Counted from the stretch's first letter, positions 24,481 through 36,889 are shown. The stretch: 64,000 nucleotides of DNA from Chrysoperla carnea (GCF_905475395.1 NC_058339.1:56305172-56369171), one strand, 5' to 3'. The notes: a model not told the origin generated them from the sequence alone. Program-made: numbers and translations.

Positions 24481-25139
24481 AGTATACACTCAGTGTACTA
24501 CACCTAGAGAAAAAAAGAAGAAACGATATAGTAGTAAAGTTTGAACAATCGAAGTAGCACTGAGCAAGAAAGAGTATACGATGTATATGTGTGTGCACTC
24601 ATATCTACACTCTTTCTTGTTCGATGCCACTTTGTTTTGAGCAAACTCTATTACAGTTGGTACAATACTAATATCTTCTATTTAATAAATAGACACCGCT
24701 TTCAATTCCTAGTGATATTATATCGTTTTATTGTACTAAAAAGTAAAAAATAATTTTTCTTATGAATCATTCATCCATGACTATTTGTAAAAGCTGGACG
24801 TGCTCAATTTAAAATATCAAAGATAATTCGGAGTACCTCAAGCTTTTAAAAATAATCATTTATGAGTGATTCATAAGAAAAGTTGTTCTCTACTTTTTAG
24901 AATTTTTTCTTTTTTTTACAATAATAAAAGCTATTTTTGTCTATAAAAAGATATTTTTATTAAAAAAGTACTTTTATAATAAAAATTTAAAACTTAAAAA
25001 CGTATGTATATAAGGTAAGGTGGAGGCGATGAAAAAATCAGGTCAAACTAACCATAAAAATGCATGCAAAATTTCAGCTTATTCGGAAACCGCAAAGTTA
25101 AATAAAATATTACAATAAATAGATAGAAATGATAAATTA

Positions 25140-25225
25140 ACACAGCGATCGGGAATTAAACTCGGGTCTCTAAATACCCGATGGTTCTTTTGCTGTGGTT
25201 CAATTTCTGTGTAACACTTTCACTT
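25140..25225 (-). repeat. Possible tRNA-derived SINE remnant
   Basis: On the minus strand, AGAGACCCGAGTTTAATTCC followed by CGATCGCTG resembles a tRNA T-arm with an internal B-box (GGTTCGAATCC type). A CGGGTATTTAG..CCCG stretch precedes it. The anticodon loop does not fold properly, so it is not an intact tRNA. The A-box is not clear. Confidence 0.3.
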
Positions 25226-25339
25226 ATAATTGATCTGCTATTTCAAAGCTTATTGCTTGGTAAATAAAACCTTGTTTGCTTTTCAAGGCCAGAAAACGAT
25301 AATCCTTATTAGTGTCATTGTGATTTTTTGACCTATTTA

Positions 25340-25356
25340 TACAGGGTGTTCCAATG
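25340..25356 (+). repeat. ATACAGGGTGTTCC repeat start
   Basis: TATACAGGGTGTTCC is a sequence often found at the ends of insect DNA-transposon repeats. A second example, TATACAGGGTGGACC, occurs at 43736-43750. Full element borders could not be defined. Confidence 0.3.
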
Positions 25357-26340
25357 AAAAATATAAACTCTCTTTGACTGTTACACTAATAAATATTAAA
25401 ACACGAAAAAATTTCAAAATACTGTGAAAAATTATAGAAATTAACCTTTTTCGATTGTGCTCATATTGTTAAGTATTGTAGTTCAGGCTGAGCCGAAAAT
25501 TTTCTTCGTTGCAATTGGCATTTGGACATAATCATTGTGAATGAATGCTTTGAACTCATCGATTATAGCTGATCTTATGCTATGCTAATATTTTGATTGA
25601 CATGCCGCCCCCATAGAAAATGTTCCATCCTTGGTATTACCTTTTCGCCATATTCACCATTTTAGTGCTTTGGTGTTCGATGGTAGAGGGAAGTTACTCC
25701 ATCTTACTGGAAATACTGAAATATCAATTCTGAAACATCACCTTTTTAAAAACACAAAAAGAGCAAAGATATGGTGTAGATACGCGAGTCGAGTAAACTT
25801 TTTTCTGCCAAAAAATTTTAGAGACAATTTTATTGACTATTTTCTAACGTAAATCGATGATTATGACTTCACGCCGGCTTGGCTAGAATCTATAAAAACG
25901 TGTTTATTACATTTTTTGGGATACTCTATATTACTAAACACAAATATCCTACCACTTCAATCGAATCAGAAAAACAAGGTATTATTGTTAATAGTAAATG
26001 ATCTTTATAAATTTATATTTGAAAATAAATAATAAAACTTCTGGAATACATTCAAAACACACAGCATACAAGGCAGTAAAGTATTCAATAGGAGCAACTT
26101 CATAAGCCGGTTTTTGTTTTGTATCATAGGTTACAAAAAAAAAAAAAATTATAATAAAAACTACCTTATTATTCGATTGTACAATATAAAGAAATATCCT
26201 AACGCCATTAATAACATTATAATATACAATATTACAAAAAAAATCTGATGTGAAATACTCAACCGACCTGTATTCCGATTATACATTATCATGATAAAAA
26301 ATATTTCCTCTATTCATCCCAAGGTTTATTAATTGTTGGG

Positions 26341-26679
26341 TTAAGGAGGATCCCTCACCAGTAATAGAAAAAAATAAATTAGTAGAAAATGATCCAAATT
26401 TTTAGTATGTTGTAGTTAACGATACATATTATTAAATCAAAAAAAATTTGGATATCTTATCGATCAATTAAGAGAGTAATTAATTAATTAAAAATACAAT
26501 AAATAACATAGATTAGTGTATTTTTAATTAATTAATTACTCTCTCTCTTAATTGATCGATAAGATACCCAAATTTTTTTTTGATTTAATAATATGTATCG
26601 TTAACTACAACATACTAAAAATTTGGATCATTTTCTACTAATTTATTTTTTTCTGTTACTGGTGAGGGATCCTCCTTAA
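26341..26679. mobile_element. TTAAGG foldback element, family A1 (near-perfect palindrome)
   Basis: 339 bp. The ends TTAAGGAGGATCCCTCACC and its inverse pair exactly. The arms of about 165 bp pair almost base for base, with only a few indels in A-runs, around an 8-10 bp centre near 26510. TTAA flanks both ends. A half copy is at 7409-7578. The near-perfect arms suggest recent arrival or gene conversion. Non-coding. Confidence 0.8.
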
Positions 26680-27662
26680 AATGACATATAAGTTAATGAA
26701 TCACATACCTATATACCCCTCTTTATCGATCAATGTACAAAATTAGTTATCCTTTTGGTATCCCAAAATATAGTTTAACTACTCGATATAGCGGGTCCTG
26801 ATGTGTATCTGACTATCCAACTAAGCTTTTTTAGAAAAGTAAAAGTTGAGTTTTAAGAGCAGTCTCATTATCAATTTTTTTCTTGTTTTTAAAAGTTTAC
26901 ATTAAATCTAAACCAAACACCGTGCATTTGGAAGTTAAGTTAATGATTCTTACCGTTAGCAAAATTTTTAACATCTGTATCCCCAGGAAAAATGGTTCTA
27001 TCGGGATTATCTACAACTCAAATGCAAATGTTTGTAGTTAGTAGTTCTTGAATACGAAGGCTAAAATTTTTTGTCATCGCTTTTTGTCGCGGGTGTTGGA
27101 ACCATGAGAAAAGTTAACTTATTATTTTCTAAGAATGTTAGAAGTACGCGGGGTGCAAAAATTATATTACACAAAATTCAATATATTAATTCGAAACCTG
27201 GTACATTTCTTTGTCGAATGTGTTTTTACGCATTCTCGTAGGAGCTTTTTGAAACATTTTTCTCGTAGATATACAAATGTTTGAAATTTCGTTAATATTT
27301 GAATTTTTTTTAAATGAGCGAATTTTTTTAATTCCGAATATATATGATTACGATGATATTTGTTCGGTTTATAAATCTCTATTCTGTATTAAGGATGACG
27401 TTCTATACATGAATTCAGAATCCTCAAGTTCGAATATATTATATTTTATATGCACCAAATTTAGATTTATGTCATATACTTTTATCTACGTTAGTTTAGT
27501 TCGTGCATTATAATGTGGAAAATTTCCAATTACATTTAATCGATTTTAATATAGGTTTTGTATATAATATTTATATAATTTGCTCTCTTTCGATTGGGAT
27601 CGAATGGTAAAAAATCAATCTAAGTCCTGCCCTAATTAAACAAGTATCATTCTGAAATTTTT

Positions 27663-28070
27663 TTTAGATATATATATCATGTATATATGAAATAGCGTAC
27701 GCAGGACGTAAAAAGTGAGGCCGAGTTCGTAAATGAGCAACATAGGTCAATTGGGTCTTGGATCTCTAGGACCCATCTTGTAAATCGTTAGAAATAAAAC
27801 AAAAGTTTAAATGTAAAAATTAAATTTGAAACTTTTTTTCGTAAATTTCACTGTTTACCCGTAAAGGCACAAATTTGGCAAAAATTATATAGGATGTATT
27901 ATTTGGGAATATCAGTAACGTGTATGTGTGGCTATCTAAGAGTGGGGATCTTTCTTTACTTACATGACGTAAAAAAAACAAACGATTGCGTAATAAACAA
28001 ATCAATACTGTCTATACGTGGTGTTTCAACAATTAACTCAGTCAATTGTTTGTTTTAACTTGTTTATACT
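27663..28070 (+). repeat. Dispersed repeat M, copy 1
   Basis: Contains GCAGGACGTAAAAAGTGAGG, GAGTTCGTAAATGAGCA, TTTACTTACATGACGTAAA, AATACTGTCTATACG and CAGTCAATTGTTTGTTTTAAC in that order. Related copies lie near 48500 (reverse), 49484 and 52249. No coding capacity. Confidence 0.6.
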
Positions 28071-28205
28071 GAGAGTTTATCTCCTAGGGTGGAATGATGC
28101 TTTAATTTATTTGTGAGCAAGTTTAATGCTTTCATTCTGGAATTATTTTATGTAGGTACCGTTAATCTAGAAAAACTTTTTTGAATCTGCCTGAAAGCGA
28201 ATTTG

Positions 28206-28287
28206 TTGTCACTGGTTCTCGGAATATCTATTTTTTCCTCGTCATGTTGTCGCTGATTCTCGGAATATCTATTTTTTCTCGTCATTA
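28206..28287 (+). repeat. Tandem duplication, 42-bp unit, two copies
   Basis: TTGTC(A/G)CTG(G/A)TTCTCGG followed by AATATCTATTTTTTC and CTCGTCAT occurs at 28206 and again at 28248. The units differ by only a few bases. Confidence 0.8.
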
Positions 28288-29833
28288 TATTCGAATTGTA
28301 TATAAAATACGAAGGAATTTAAAACTGTATTGAATTGTTGATATGTGTATGATTCGAAAAGATTGATATTTGTTCAATAAATGTACAAGACAAAAATAAT
28401 CTTATATTCAAATCATAAAATCTATTTTTAAGTTATATTTCTTTTTTTCAGAAAATATATTAGATTACTGATAGATACGTATTGAGAAAATATATTTTGG
28501 TAGCTTAAAATTCTGTCGTTGAGTATTACGTATAAAAGATTCGTTCGATATTATTTTTCTGATTTGTATAGGTATCCGATTTGACGAATAGATGAGTTTT
28601 TTTTTCGAGATGTCTCCAAAATCAAATATTTCAAAAACTATTAACTCAAGCGTTAAATCAACTTGATTTTTATGATAAACTCCTTAAAAAACTGGGATAA
28701 TGTTTTTGGTGTCCGATTTGAATAAAATTTATTTTGAAGAGGAATTTAGATCTTAAAAATACAAAAATCGGTTTCATTTGACGCTTAGACGAGTATTTTC
28801 TGTGAAATAGGCAATAGCGAGCCCATTTTATGTTTATTGCCCTAAATCATATATGTTATCCCCTTCAACTAAACTAAATTTGCGCTACCTGGATTTGTAG
28901 AGAGCTCTTTCTTGTAACACTAGTATATATGTATCATGTACCTTAAGACTAGAGTTACCAATTTTTAAAAAAGGTATTTCGGGAGACATTGCGGGAAAAA
29001 TAATCAATAAGTATGCGGAACAGTATTTTTTAAACGGGACAAAAAAAATTCATATTTAAAAATAATTTGTTAGTTTTTTAACAACAAAAAAAGTTCCACC
29101 TAAGCTTCTGAAACTAAAGAAGAGACAATAAATTGGAAAATCGTATTTTCGATCTTAAACTGAAGTCTGAAATTTAAAAGCAGATAATATAATAATAATA
29201 ATACACTCGGGTCTATAAATGATTGGGCTACTTATAAAAAAAGATTACCACAGGTCATTGTATTTATTGAGTCGTGTGTAGAGCAGGCATGGGCAAAGTG
29301 ACTCAGAGAAGTCCCTCAGACTTCTGTTACTAAATAACGAGCAAGCAGCGAGAATTTAACCAGTGTCAACCAATAATACGAATAAAACAGAGATACAATA
29401 TTTTTTTTCTACCTATCTCATTACTGTTGGAGAAACTGAGATAGGTAGAAGAGTCGTATACCTTTCTCGCTTCCTCCCCTATTAGTAAGGCGGGCTTGGA
29501 TAAAGAGATACGCAATAATGTTTATGACACACAATAAAGATATAACAATGTTGACTTCGACTTAAAATAACTCGCCCATGTCTGGTGTAGAGAATATATA
29601 TATTTTTTAAAGAAATGTGGGAACAAATCAGAATAGTTAAGTTTACGGGACTATGAATTCGGTACGGTTGGCAATCCTACTTTTAAGACTATAATAATAT
29701 AATAGATATTTAGTAGAATATTACTTTGAAATGTTATACTTAATAATTGTGAAAACTTTCAATAAAATTAACTATTTCCTAAACCTAAATACTCTTATTC
29801 TTTCTGTAGGAATGTACATTAAAAAACGATTTA
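28288..29833. other. No supported feature
   Basis: AT-rich DNA. Contains an inverted pair CTACCTATCTCA..TGAGATAGGTAG around 29410-29450. Otherwise nothing recognised. Confidence 0.5.
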
Positions 29834-29889
29834 GTGGCTATTGTAGGTGGTACGTACTATGTGTAGTGCGTACCACCTACAATAGCCAC
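29834..29889. repeat. Perfect 21-bp stem hairpin (56 nt)
   Basis: GTGGCTATTGTAGGTGGTACG at 29834-29854 is followed, after 14 nt, by its exact reverse complement at 29869-29889. Part of the 14 nt also pairs, leaving a loop of about 4 nt with one mismatch. GC content is well above the flanks. It could be a miRNA-like hairpin or a very short foldback element. Confidence 0.8.
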
Positions 29890-30310
29890 AGAAAATAATC
29901 CATAGGCGTCGGATCACACCTTTCGTGCAATTTTTCACATTTTTGAAACGTTATTCTATCTACTATACTATACTTATTCCGAAAACGACAATAATATCGT
30001 GTACCTTTTATGTTTATCCCTCGTTAAATGTAACTATATCTTTTTTTTATCTGGGCGAAACCACAAAAATACAGTTCTAGTTAATTATGTATGTTTAAAA
30101 AAATATTTTTAAAGGACTACCAACCCTTATAAGCCCTATTGAATGGATACAGATTTGCATAGATAGAGATAGCACAATCCTAAAAAATGAATTATTTATT
30201 TTATAGGTTATATAAATAAATAAAAACTTTTTGTTTATTTATTTATTTTATTTTAAACTATGAAAAAAAATTACTCATAATACCCTGTCTTTTCGGTTTA
30301 TCGGGCGTTA

Positions 30311-30661
30311 ATAAGGTAGTACGAGCGTCAATGCAAGTTTAGACTTGTGGTTTAAATTATAATTATGCTCATACATCCTTAATTAGTCGGACACAACGGT
30401 TTTTTTTTTTTAAATAATTAATTAAGGTTTTAACTATAATTTAAATAGGTTAGTTTGGGAGAAATCTAAGAAAAAATATCATCCATCTACCGTTTTCCCA
30501 TAACACTAATGTTAAATATGCTACTTTTGAAGTAATTTATTTATTTAAATAATCGAACAACTACCCCAAAATTTTCAGAGTTGATTTTGACTTAGTCCAA
30601 CTTCATATAAAAAAAAGTCAAGCCTTTTATCCAAAAGTGTCTTGGCGCTCGTACATCCTTA
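30311..30661 (+). repeat. AAGGTAGTACGAGCG repeat, family B copy 1
   Basis: Starts TAAGGTAGTACGAGCG and ends GGCGCTCGTACATCCTTA, so the termini are inverted. Inside are CTCATACATCCTTAATTAG, CGGACACAACGG, ATCATCCATCTACCG and CCAACTTCATATAAAAAA. Further copies lie at 37928-38480 and 41081-41495. Non-coding. Confidence 0.7.
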
Positions 30662-30663
30662 CA

Positions 30664-30894
30664 AAAAAAAAACTTTTAACAAAAAGAAAACCGACTTCAA
30701 AAGAAAAACTTTTCTAAAACATATTAATATGCACTAGTAAAAAGTAAAAAAAAAAAAACGATAATATAATGTAGTTAAAATTATTGTGATTTTTTGGAGT
30801 CGGTGCCAAGGAAACTTTTTAGTGCATATTAATTTGTTTTGGAAAAGTTTTTCTTTTGAAATCGGTTTTCTTTTTGTTAAAAGTTTTTTTTTAT
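30664..30894. mobile_element. Palindromic element J (CCGACTTCAAAA arms)
   Basis: AACTTTTAACAAAAAGAAAA then CCGACTTCAAAAGAAAAAC, and CATATTAATATGCACTA on the left. The inverse is on the right, with AGTGCATATTAAT and GAAATCGGTTTTC. The centre holds GGAGTCGGTGCCAAGG. The arms are about 75 bp. It abuts repeat B copy 1. Confidence 0.7.
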
Positions 30895-31713
30895 TTTGTG
30901 ATTTTTAGTGAATCTGAAGTACACTAACTAATTTTTCACTAAAAAAAGAATCATCGAAATCGGTTCACCCAGTCAAAAGTTCTGAGGCAACAAACATTAA
31001 AAAAAAAAATACAGTCGAATTGAGAACCTCCTTTTTTGAACTCGGTTAAAAATTAAATAAAAAACAGTTTCCCCATTCGAATACTCAAAATAGAGATGCG
31101 GAAGGTGTTATTTTATACGATCGTAGGTGTTAGTTACATAGCGCTGGGTATAAAAATATCTGAATAGCAGAAAAAATGTTCGTAGCTGAGTTTTTTCTGC
31201 TAAGACCTCAGCTCAGCCTTTTTAAAGTGTTTGAATATTTATGCATTTACAGTTGTGCGTTATGTGAATATTTTATATCAGATTTTTCTTTCGTCTGTAA
31301 AGATTTTTTTTTTAATATGTGGGGTACATATTTCTTAAAGGTAGATAAATACGTTTTATATATAATGGAATCGTGCAGGGGTGTAGCTGTATTAAATAAC
31401 TGAGCGTCTGAGTGTTTTGCCTGTCTTTATTTAATAACGTGCATCCTATAACTTTATTATTATTAAATTTTTTTCTCAAAAAATATAATATTGAAAGAAA
31501 TAAAATTTTAATCCACCTCTAAATTTCGTGGACTTAGATAACAATAGTAATCATTTTGAGTAAAGACCAAAAAAAGGAAAAAATAAAAAATGCAAATTTT
31601 GTCATGAAAATCGATATATGGGTATAATAAAATATTCTAAGCAACTTTTTCTAATAATTTTGAAACTATGTTCCTTATCGCACGATATTTGTTGGCTGGT
31701 TGGGAGTTAAAGC

Positions 31714-31735
31714 AAAAAAAAAAAAAAAAAAAAAA
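31714..31735 (+). repeat. 22-nt poly-A run
   Basis: Uninterrupted A-run, followed by more complex sequence (TTGCAGGGCAACAGGCACC). It might be the tail of a retroposed sequence on the left, but no source was identified. Confidence 0.6.
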
Positions 31736-33159
31736 TTGCAGGGCAACAGGCACCAAAACCGACATCTAGGTTACCGAGGAAACTAAAACTCTTTCAATCA
31801 ATTCAGGTTGCCATGAATTTTGAGAAAATGCAAAATTATTTTTATAACTGTCAATTAGTATTTTTGTCAAAATTTTATATTTTATCATTGAGTTGTGAAA
31901 CTTATCAGAAGTTAAAGAAAACAGAGATAATTTAAAGTAAGTACAATACAATTTTTATGTTATGTCATAATAAATATCGTAATCAAACCAAACGTAATGT
32001 ACTCACATATTGGGTTGGCTAATAATTCAGAAGTATGTCTTTTTTAAACTGAATAGGTACTACAATTATTCCATACAGTAAAAACGAAAAAAGTATAACT
32101 ATAAAATTAAATTCTTTATTCTTAGAGTCAAACAAGTATATGACTTCTAAAATTAATACCTTAAATTTTCAGAAAAATATCTTGTAAATAAAAAAAGTAA
32201 GCGCTATATTTATAATGGGGGAGCCTTATAATGTACCAAGGTACGAAAGAAATATAGCTCCTACCGAGTGCTCACGACACCTCTCGATCTTTTTTAAATG
32301 TCTCTCACCATCTCTGATCCCAGGAAAATCAGCCCTATTTGTCAATTTGTTGTAAGCTGAGTTTTAAGATCAGATTTCGGTTAAGTATATAAACAAATGT
32401 GACCCATCACCCTGTATGATTGTGCCAAATTTCAAATCGATATTCCCATAAATAAAGAAAATATGAGGATGTCTACATCCTAAATGCGACCGATGAGAGA
32501 TAATGCTCCACATCGACTAAGGATCTTATTTACTAGACAGATGATTGATACTGAATTTGTCGACAGCGGATAAACAGGATAAACATATCACAAACATATT
32601 TTTCGCATTCTTGTTTTACAATCTACGGGACCTTTTAAAATAGCACACATAATAAAATATATATTAAAATTTAGAAAATTTCTCTCAATTAGAAATATAG
32701 AAATAATAATTAGTAAAACCATAACAATGTTTAATTATTATTAAATTTTGCGTATTATTTCTATTTAAAAAAATGAGTACAATATCATTTGTAATAGAAA
32801 TGGATGGAAGGGATTTTAATTTTTTTGTATTACATTTGTCGATTTTAATGATATACTATATTATTATGTTTTATGTACGTCGTATAAGAGCTGGCATGCA
32901 TGTAAAAATTCTAACCATTTAATGGTTGTTGGATTGATAATCGTTGATAAGACAAGTCATTTATTTCCTCTACAGTTACCTGACAGAACCTCAGCGTTTT
33001 CGTCATATTGTGCCTTGATATGGGCGTCACCAACGAGGGGTCAAGTAGTGTCAGCTGTCCCTCCTTCGAGATTCACAAAAATGATTATGTGGGCTTACTT
33101 GTTTAAAAAAATTAAAATTCTACGGAATTCAAAAATTAATTGACAATTATTTTCACATA

Positions 33160-33445
33160 TATGTGTAGCTGTCTGTCTGTGAGTCTGGCTATGGCATCAT
33201 AGCGCCTAAAGGGATGAACCAATTTGAATTTTTTTGTTTCGTTTGAAAGGTAATTTAATGGCGAGTGTCCTTAGCTATGTTTCAAGTGCGAGTTTAAAGT
33301 TCCGTACCCGGAAAACTAAAAAATAAGTGATGATCCTCAAAATCGTTTCAATTTGGAGAAGGCTCTAAGGCAAAAGGTTATTAAATGAAGAGTGTTCATA
33401 CTTTTTAAGTGCGAGTTTAGGGTTCCGTATTCGAAAAATTTCTTG
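33160..33445 (+). repeat. Dispersed repeat L, copy 3 (longest)
   Basis: Contains CTGTCTGTCTGTGAGTC, GCATCATAGCGCCTAAAGG, GATGAACCAATTTG and AAAGGTAATTTAATGG. It also carries the sub-repeat AAGTGCGAGTTTA..GTTCCGTA twice (about 33286-33308 and 33408-33430), which suggests an internal duplication. Non-coding. Confidence 0.6.
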
Positions 33446-34014
33446 GGTGTCTTTTAATTTTTGTAAATTTCACTTGTGATTGATGAAAATGCATTTTCAG
33501 GTAAATTAATGGTAAAATAGGTTTAAATACTAACATTTTGCCGTTTTTTTTTCGAAGTACTTGTCAAAAGGTCTACTTGATAAACGATTCTCAGCCATCT
33601 TTATTGACTGATTTTATGAAGTTAACTCTTTACTTTTTATACCCAAATGCAACGTAAAAATTAGCGACCCAAAAACTAATGTGAAAGTATTAATAGATGT
33701 AATAATGATATAATTGGAGTTTGAGAGTATTTTGGAGTTTTTAAAATTGTTTTTCTTATAATCATATTTTATATCTTTCTGGTTGCCCCCCTCGAGCCCA
33801 GTTTTTGGCAACGCCCCTGGCCCTTTGTGAAGAATGCACTCGCTAAAGGGGTAATTGAATTTGGTTGACTAAAAACTATAAAAACCAGTTTATCAATTGG
33901 ATAGTTTCCTGCGCCCTCTGTGCGCTGCGTTTCCTCAGTCAACCGATCAAAAATGAATTTTATTTTGAAACGCCTTGTATAATTTTGTTTCTATTGGCAT
34001 ACTAATTAATAGAG

Positions 34015-34884
34015 TAAGAGCCAGCGCCTGCCAGACACACATTAAAGTATAAAAGCTGAAATTTTTTTTGCGTATTCTCACTGGTGTAGGGACCAATCTT
34101 TGGGGGCTACAAACCTTGACTAACGGTTCCTTCGGTAGGTAGCAGGTAATCAGGGGCGCAGTACCTGAGCTCGCTCACGTTAAAGTATAAAAGCTGAAAT
34201 TCACACAGAGTGTTCAAATGACCATTTTAAGTCAATATTGAAAAAGACATATCAATCCATCCAACTAACATTAGATGACATATCGGTCAAATATTCAATA
34301 AGTAAATCGTCATAGTTGTATAAGCCATAAACGGTTAGTGATACAAAAAAAATTAGTTTACAAAAAAGTAGGTAATTTAATTATCTACAATAAAAGTTAT
34401 TACCAGTTTTGGTCTAAAGCGCACGGTTATGGAGATATAGCCTAAAACGGTTTTCCTTAAAATGGAGGCACTTTTTGTAAGGATTTTGTGCTTTTACATT
34501 CAGTACGTGATACTGAACATATTTAAATAATAAAATAACTCTTGCAGTGAAATAAGTTCATAATCATTGAAGAAAATGTAGATAATTGTGTATTTTTGCA
34601 TTTGACCTTCTACTACGTCTGGGGGAGTGTTAGCCCCTTCGGATTGATCTGTCTTTGTCAATATTGACTTAAAATGGTCATTTGAACACTCTGTGTGAAT
34701 TTCAGCTTTTATACTTTAACGTGAGAGAGCTCGGGTACTGCGCCCCTGATTACCTGCTACCTACCGAAGGAACCGTTAGTCAAGGTTTGTAGCCCCCAAA
34801 GATTGGTCCCTACACCAGTGAGAATACGCAAAAAAAAATTCAGCTTTTATACTTTAATGTGTGTCTGGCAGGCGCTGGCTCTTA
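34015..34884. mobile_element. 870-bp palindromic DNA-transposon-like element D
   Basis: The termini TAAGAGCCAGCGCCTGCC and the inverse GGCAGGCGCTGGCTCTTA bound arms of about 240 bp that are nearly identical. The loop is about 390 bp. TA at both borders would fit a TA-target (Tc1/mariner-like) insertion, but this is inference. Each arm carries the motif TTAAAGTATAAAAGCTGAAA twice (34044 and 34180 on the left). GC content is higher than the flanks and there is no transposase frame. Confidence 0.75.
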
Positions 34885-35825
34885 GTCCATAACAACTGTA
34901 AATAACTTTATCAATTAAAGTACTCTTAGAATAAAACGCCATCAAAAATATGCCCGTTGTACAGTTAAAAAAAATAAGAAAATAGACATTTTTTTTAAAT
35001 TATCTAGATCGTCTTTTTTTGTCATGAGAAACGAAAAAAAATTAATTAAAATTTTGTTATTAAGTTTCTGGAGGATGCTTTTTGAAGAAGTTACGATACT
35101 TTTCACAGGCTTTTTTTAATTTAATCTCTTCCCAAAATCTCGATAACTTCTTGCCAAGTCTAGAAACAACAATCTTATCATTGACTATCAACCTATCAAC
35201 CATCAGTTAGAATTTTTACATCTAAACATGCCAGCTCCTTAAGTCATATTTATATAGTCTTTGTTGCCCATTGAAAGCATCATGGTACATGTAAGAGAGA
35301 TGCATATATCAAATTTATAATAAGGCAATAAAGATAAATATATTTTTTAAAAGCAAAGTTTATAACAGTTGAATTGCTATCAATATGGATCTGTATAAAA
35401 AAACAATCTTTATTTATAAAATTTAACCCCTCGGCCAATCACCTCTTTTTTGAAGATGGGATCATCACCATTATATATAAGGCAACTGCTACCGGATACT
35501 GCTGGATTCTTACCAACCAACTCCCGCTCACTATTATGCGTTAATATGTCATTGGTCTGCCTTATTATACCTTTTCCTTCTTTTTCTATGATAAAGATTT
35601 ACGTTATAAGAATGTCCTCATATGCCTGTGTTCCACATATATTGTCTTTGGATCCCCCTAGATCTTTGTTTTTAAAACAAGCACTTCTATGATTGCGAAA
35701 CACCTTCACAGCAAACAATCACCTGCATTTTTAAAATCCCTGGTCACCAAAAGTTGACTGACTTGCCACAGCCTCTCTCAAAGAAAATAGACTTTCTAAA
35801 ATAATTTGCATCTGAGATTTGTGTG

Positions 35826-36040
35826 TAGGTTTCAGCACCAGGTGGCAGAAAGTGGAACTAAATTTAAATGCCTAGGATTGGTACGTAGTTAACCGTTATC
35901 GATCCAAGTCATTTTCCCAGCCGTTTTATTGAATGCCAGAATATCGTTCAGGCCGCTAATTGAACGGCGCCATTGAGTAAAATGGCTTGGGTTTTAATTA
36001 AACGGCTAATTAAGCTAGTTGGTTGCGACATATATATTTT
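35826..36040 (-). repeat. Dispersed repeat K, copy 2
   Basis: Reverse-strand counterpart of 17720-17935. On the plus strand it shows AAGTCATTTTCCCAGCCG, GAATATCGTTCAGGCCG, GAACGGCGCCATTGAG and GGTTGCGACATATAT. Confidence 0.6.
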
Positions 36041-36194
36041 CACATTAATGTTGTGGCCGTGTTACTGTAACTCCATCTGTTTAATAATGTTTTTTTTTTA
36101 CCTTAATGCATACATAGACTTTGGAGCATCATAAACTTCTTCACTTAAAATATACTAGGTATATAAATATAATACTCAAAAGGGCTTAATGCTT

Positions 36195-36562
36195 AGGGCT
36201 GTTCTATACACATTTTTAATTGGCATGAAATCATTCTTTTATTAGCGTGAACTTTATGAATTTCTTAATTAATCCTGTTACTTTTTCGAATCTTATTGTT
36301 TCGAAAATAAAATTGCCCAGGGCAGGTAGAATATGAATACCTATAACATATCCAATTTTCAAATCGATAGAGTAAGGGGTATAATTGCAGTTCGTGAAAT
36401 TCATTTGTTATTTTAACCATTCTTATCTGGAAAACCGCTTTTCTTTATAAAATTTTTTTCACTAATAAATATTTTAGAGGATTCTTAAAGAAATTACCTA
36501 TAAAGTTTCACGTTAATCAAAGAATGATTTCACGCATATCAAAAATGTGTATGGAACAGCCT
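36195..36562. mobile_element. Palindromic element with AGGGCTGTTC ends
   Basis: The left end AGGGCTGTTCTATACACATT continues GCATGAAATCATTCTTT and AGCGTGAACTTTATG. The right end is the inverse: TAAAGTTTCACGTTAATC, AAAGAATGATTTCACGC, AAATGTGTATGGAACAGCCT. Arms of about 75 bp differ at several positions. Non-coding. Confidence 0.65.
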
Positions 36563-36889
36563 TAAAAATAGGTTGGAATTATCAAATATTAGATGGACTG
36601 TATGGGAATTTTAAAAAGTTTTCGATTAATGGAAATTATATTTTGAATACGGAACCATTTATACACCACAGAGTACAATATTTACAAACTAGGTTTGTAC
36701 TTGACAATAATATTATTTTGATTGTGAGTTTGCGCGTTAATATCAGCTGGTTGGATAAGGTACACTTGTCAACAAAACAACGAAACATATACACAAACAC
36801 AATATATAGAACACACAGTATACATTCAATAATATACAAATACTATGGTCGGTATATTATATGTATTTTATAATAGTTAGGGGGGCCTC

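Larger units (their letters stand above)
24481..26340. other. Spacer between two foldback elements
   Basis: Contains the SINE-like remnant and the ATACAGGGTG motif. The ATG frames at 24541 and 25631 show no recognisable domain. Confidence 0.45.
30895..34014. other. Gene-poor region
   Basis: Contains the poly-A run and repeat L copy 3. No supported gene; the frames near 31176 and 32922 are unrecognised. Confidence 0.45.

Noticed and set aside
25140..25225. Intact tRNA gene on the minus strand
   Set aside because: The B-box-like stretch is suggestive, but the anticodon arm has a 10-nt loop and no matching acceptor stem or clear A-box was found. Kept only as a weak SINE-like repeat.
36547..36873. 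108-codon plus-strand frame and the opposite 67-codon frame
   Set aside because: AT-rich, isoleucine- and tyrosine-rich translation without any motif. It starts inside the right arm of a palindromic element.
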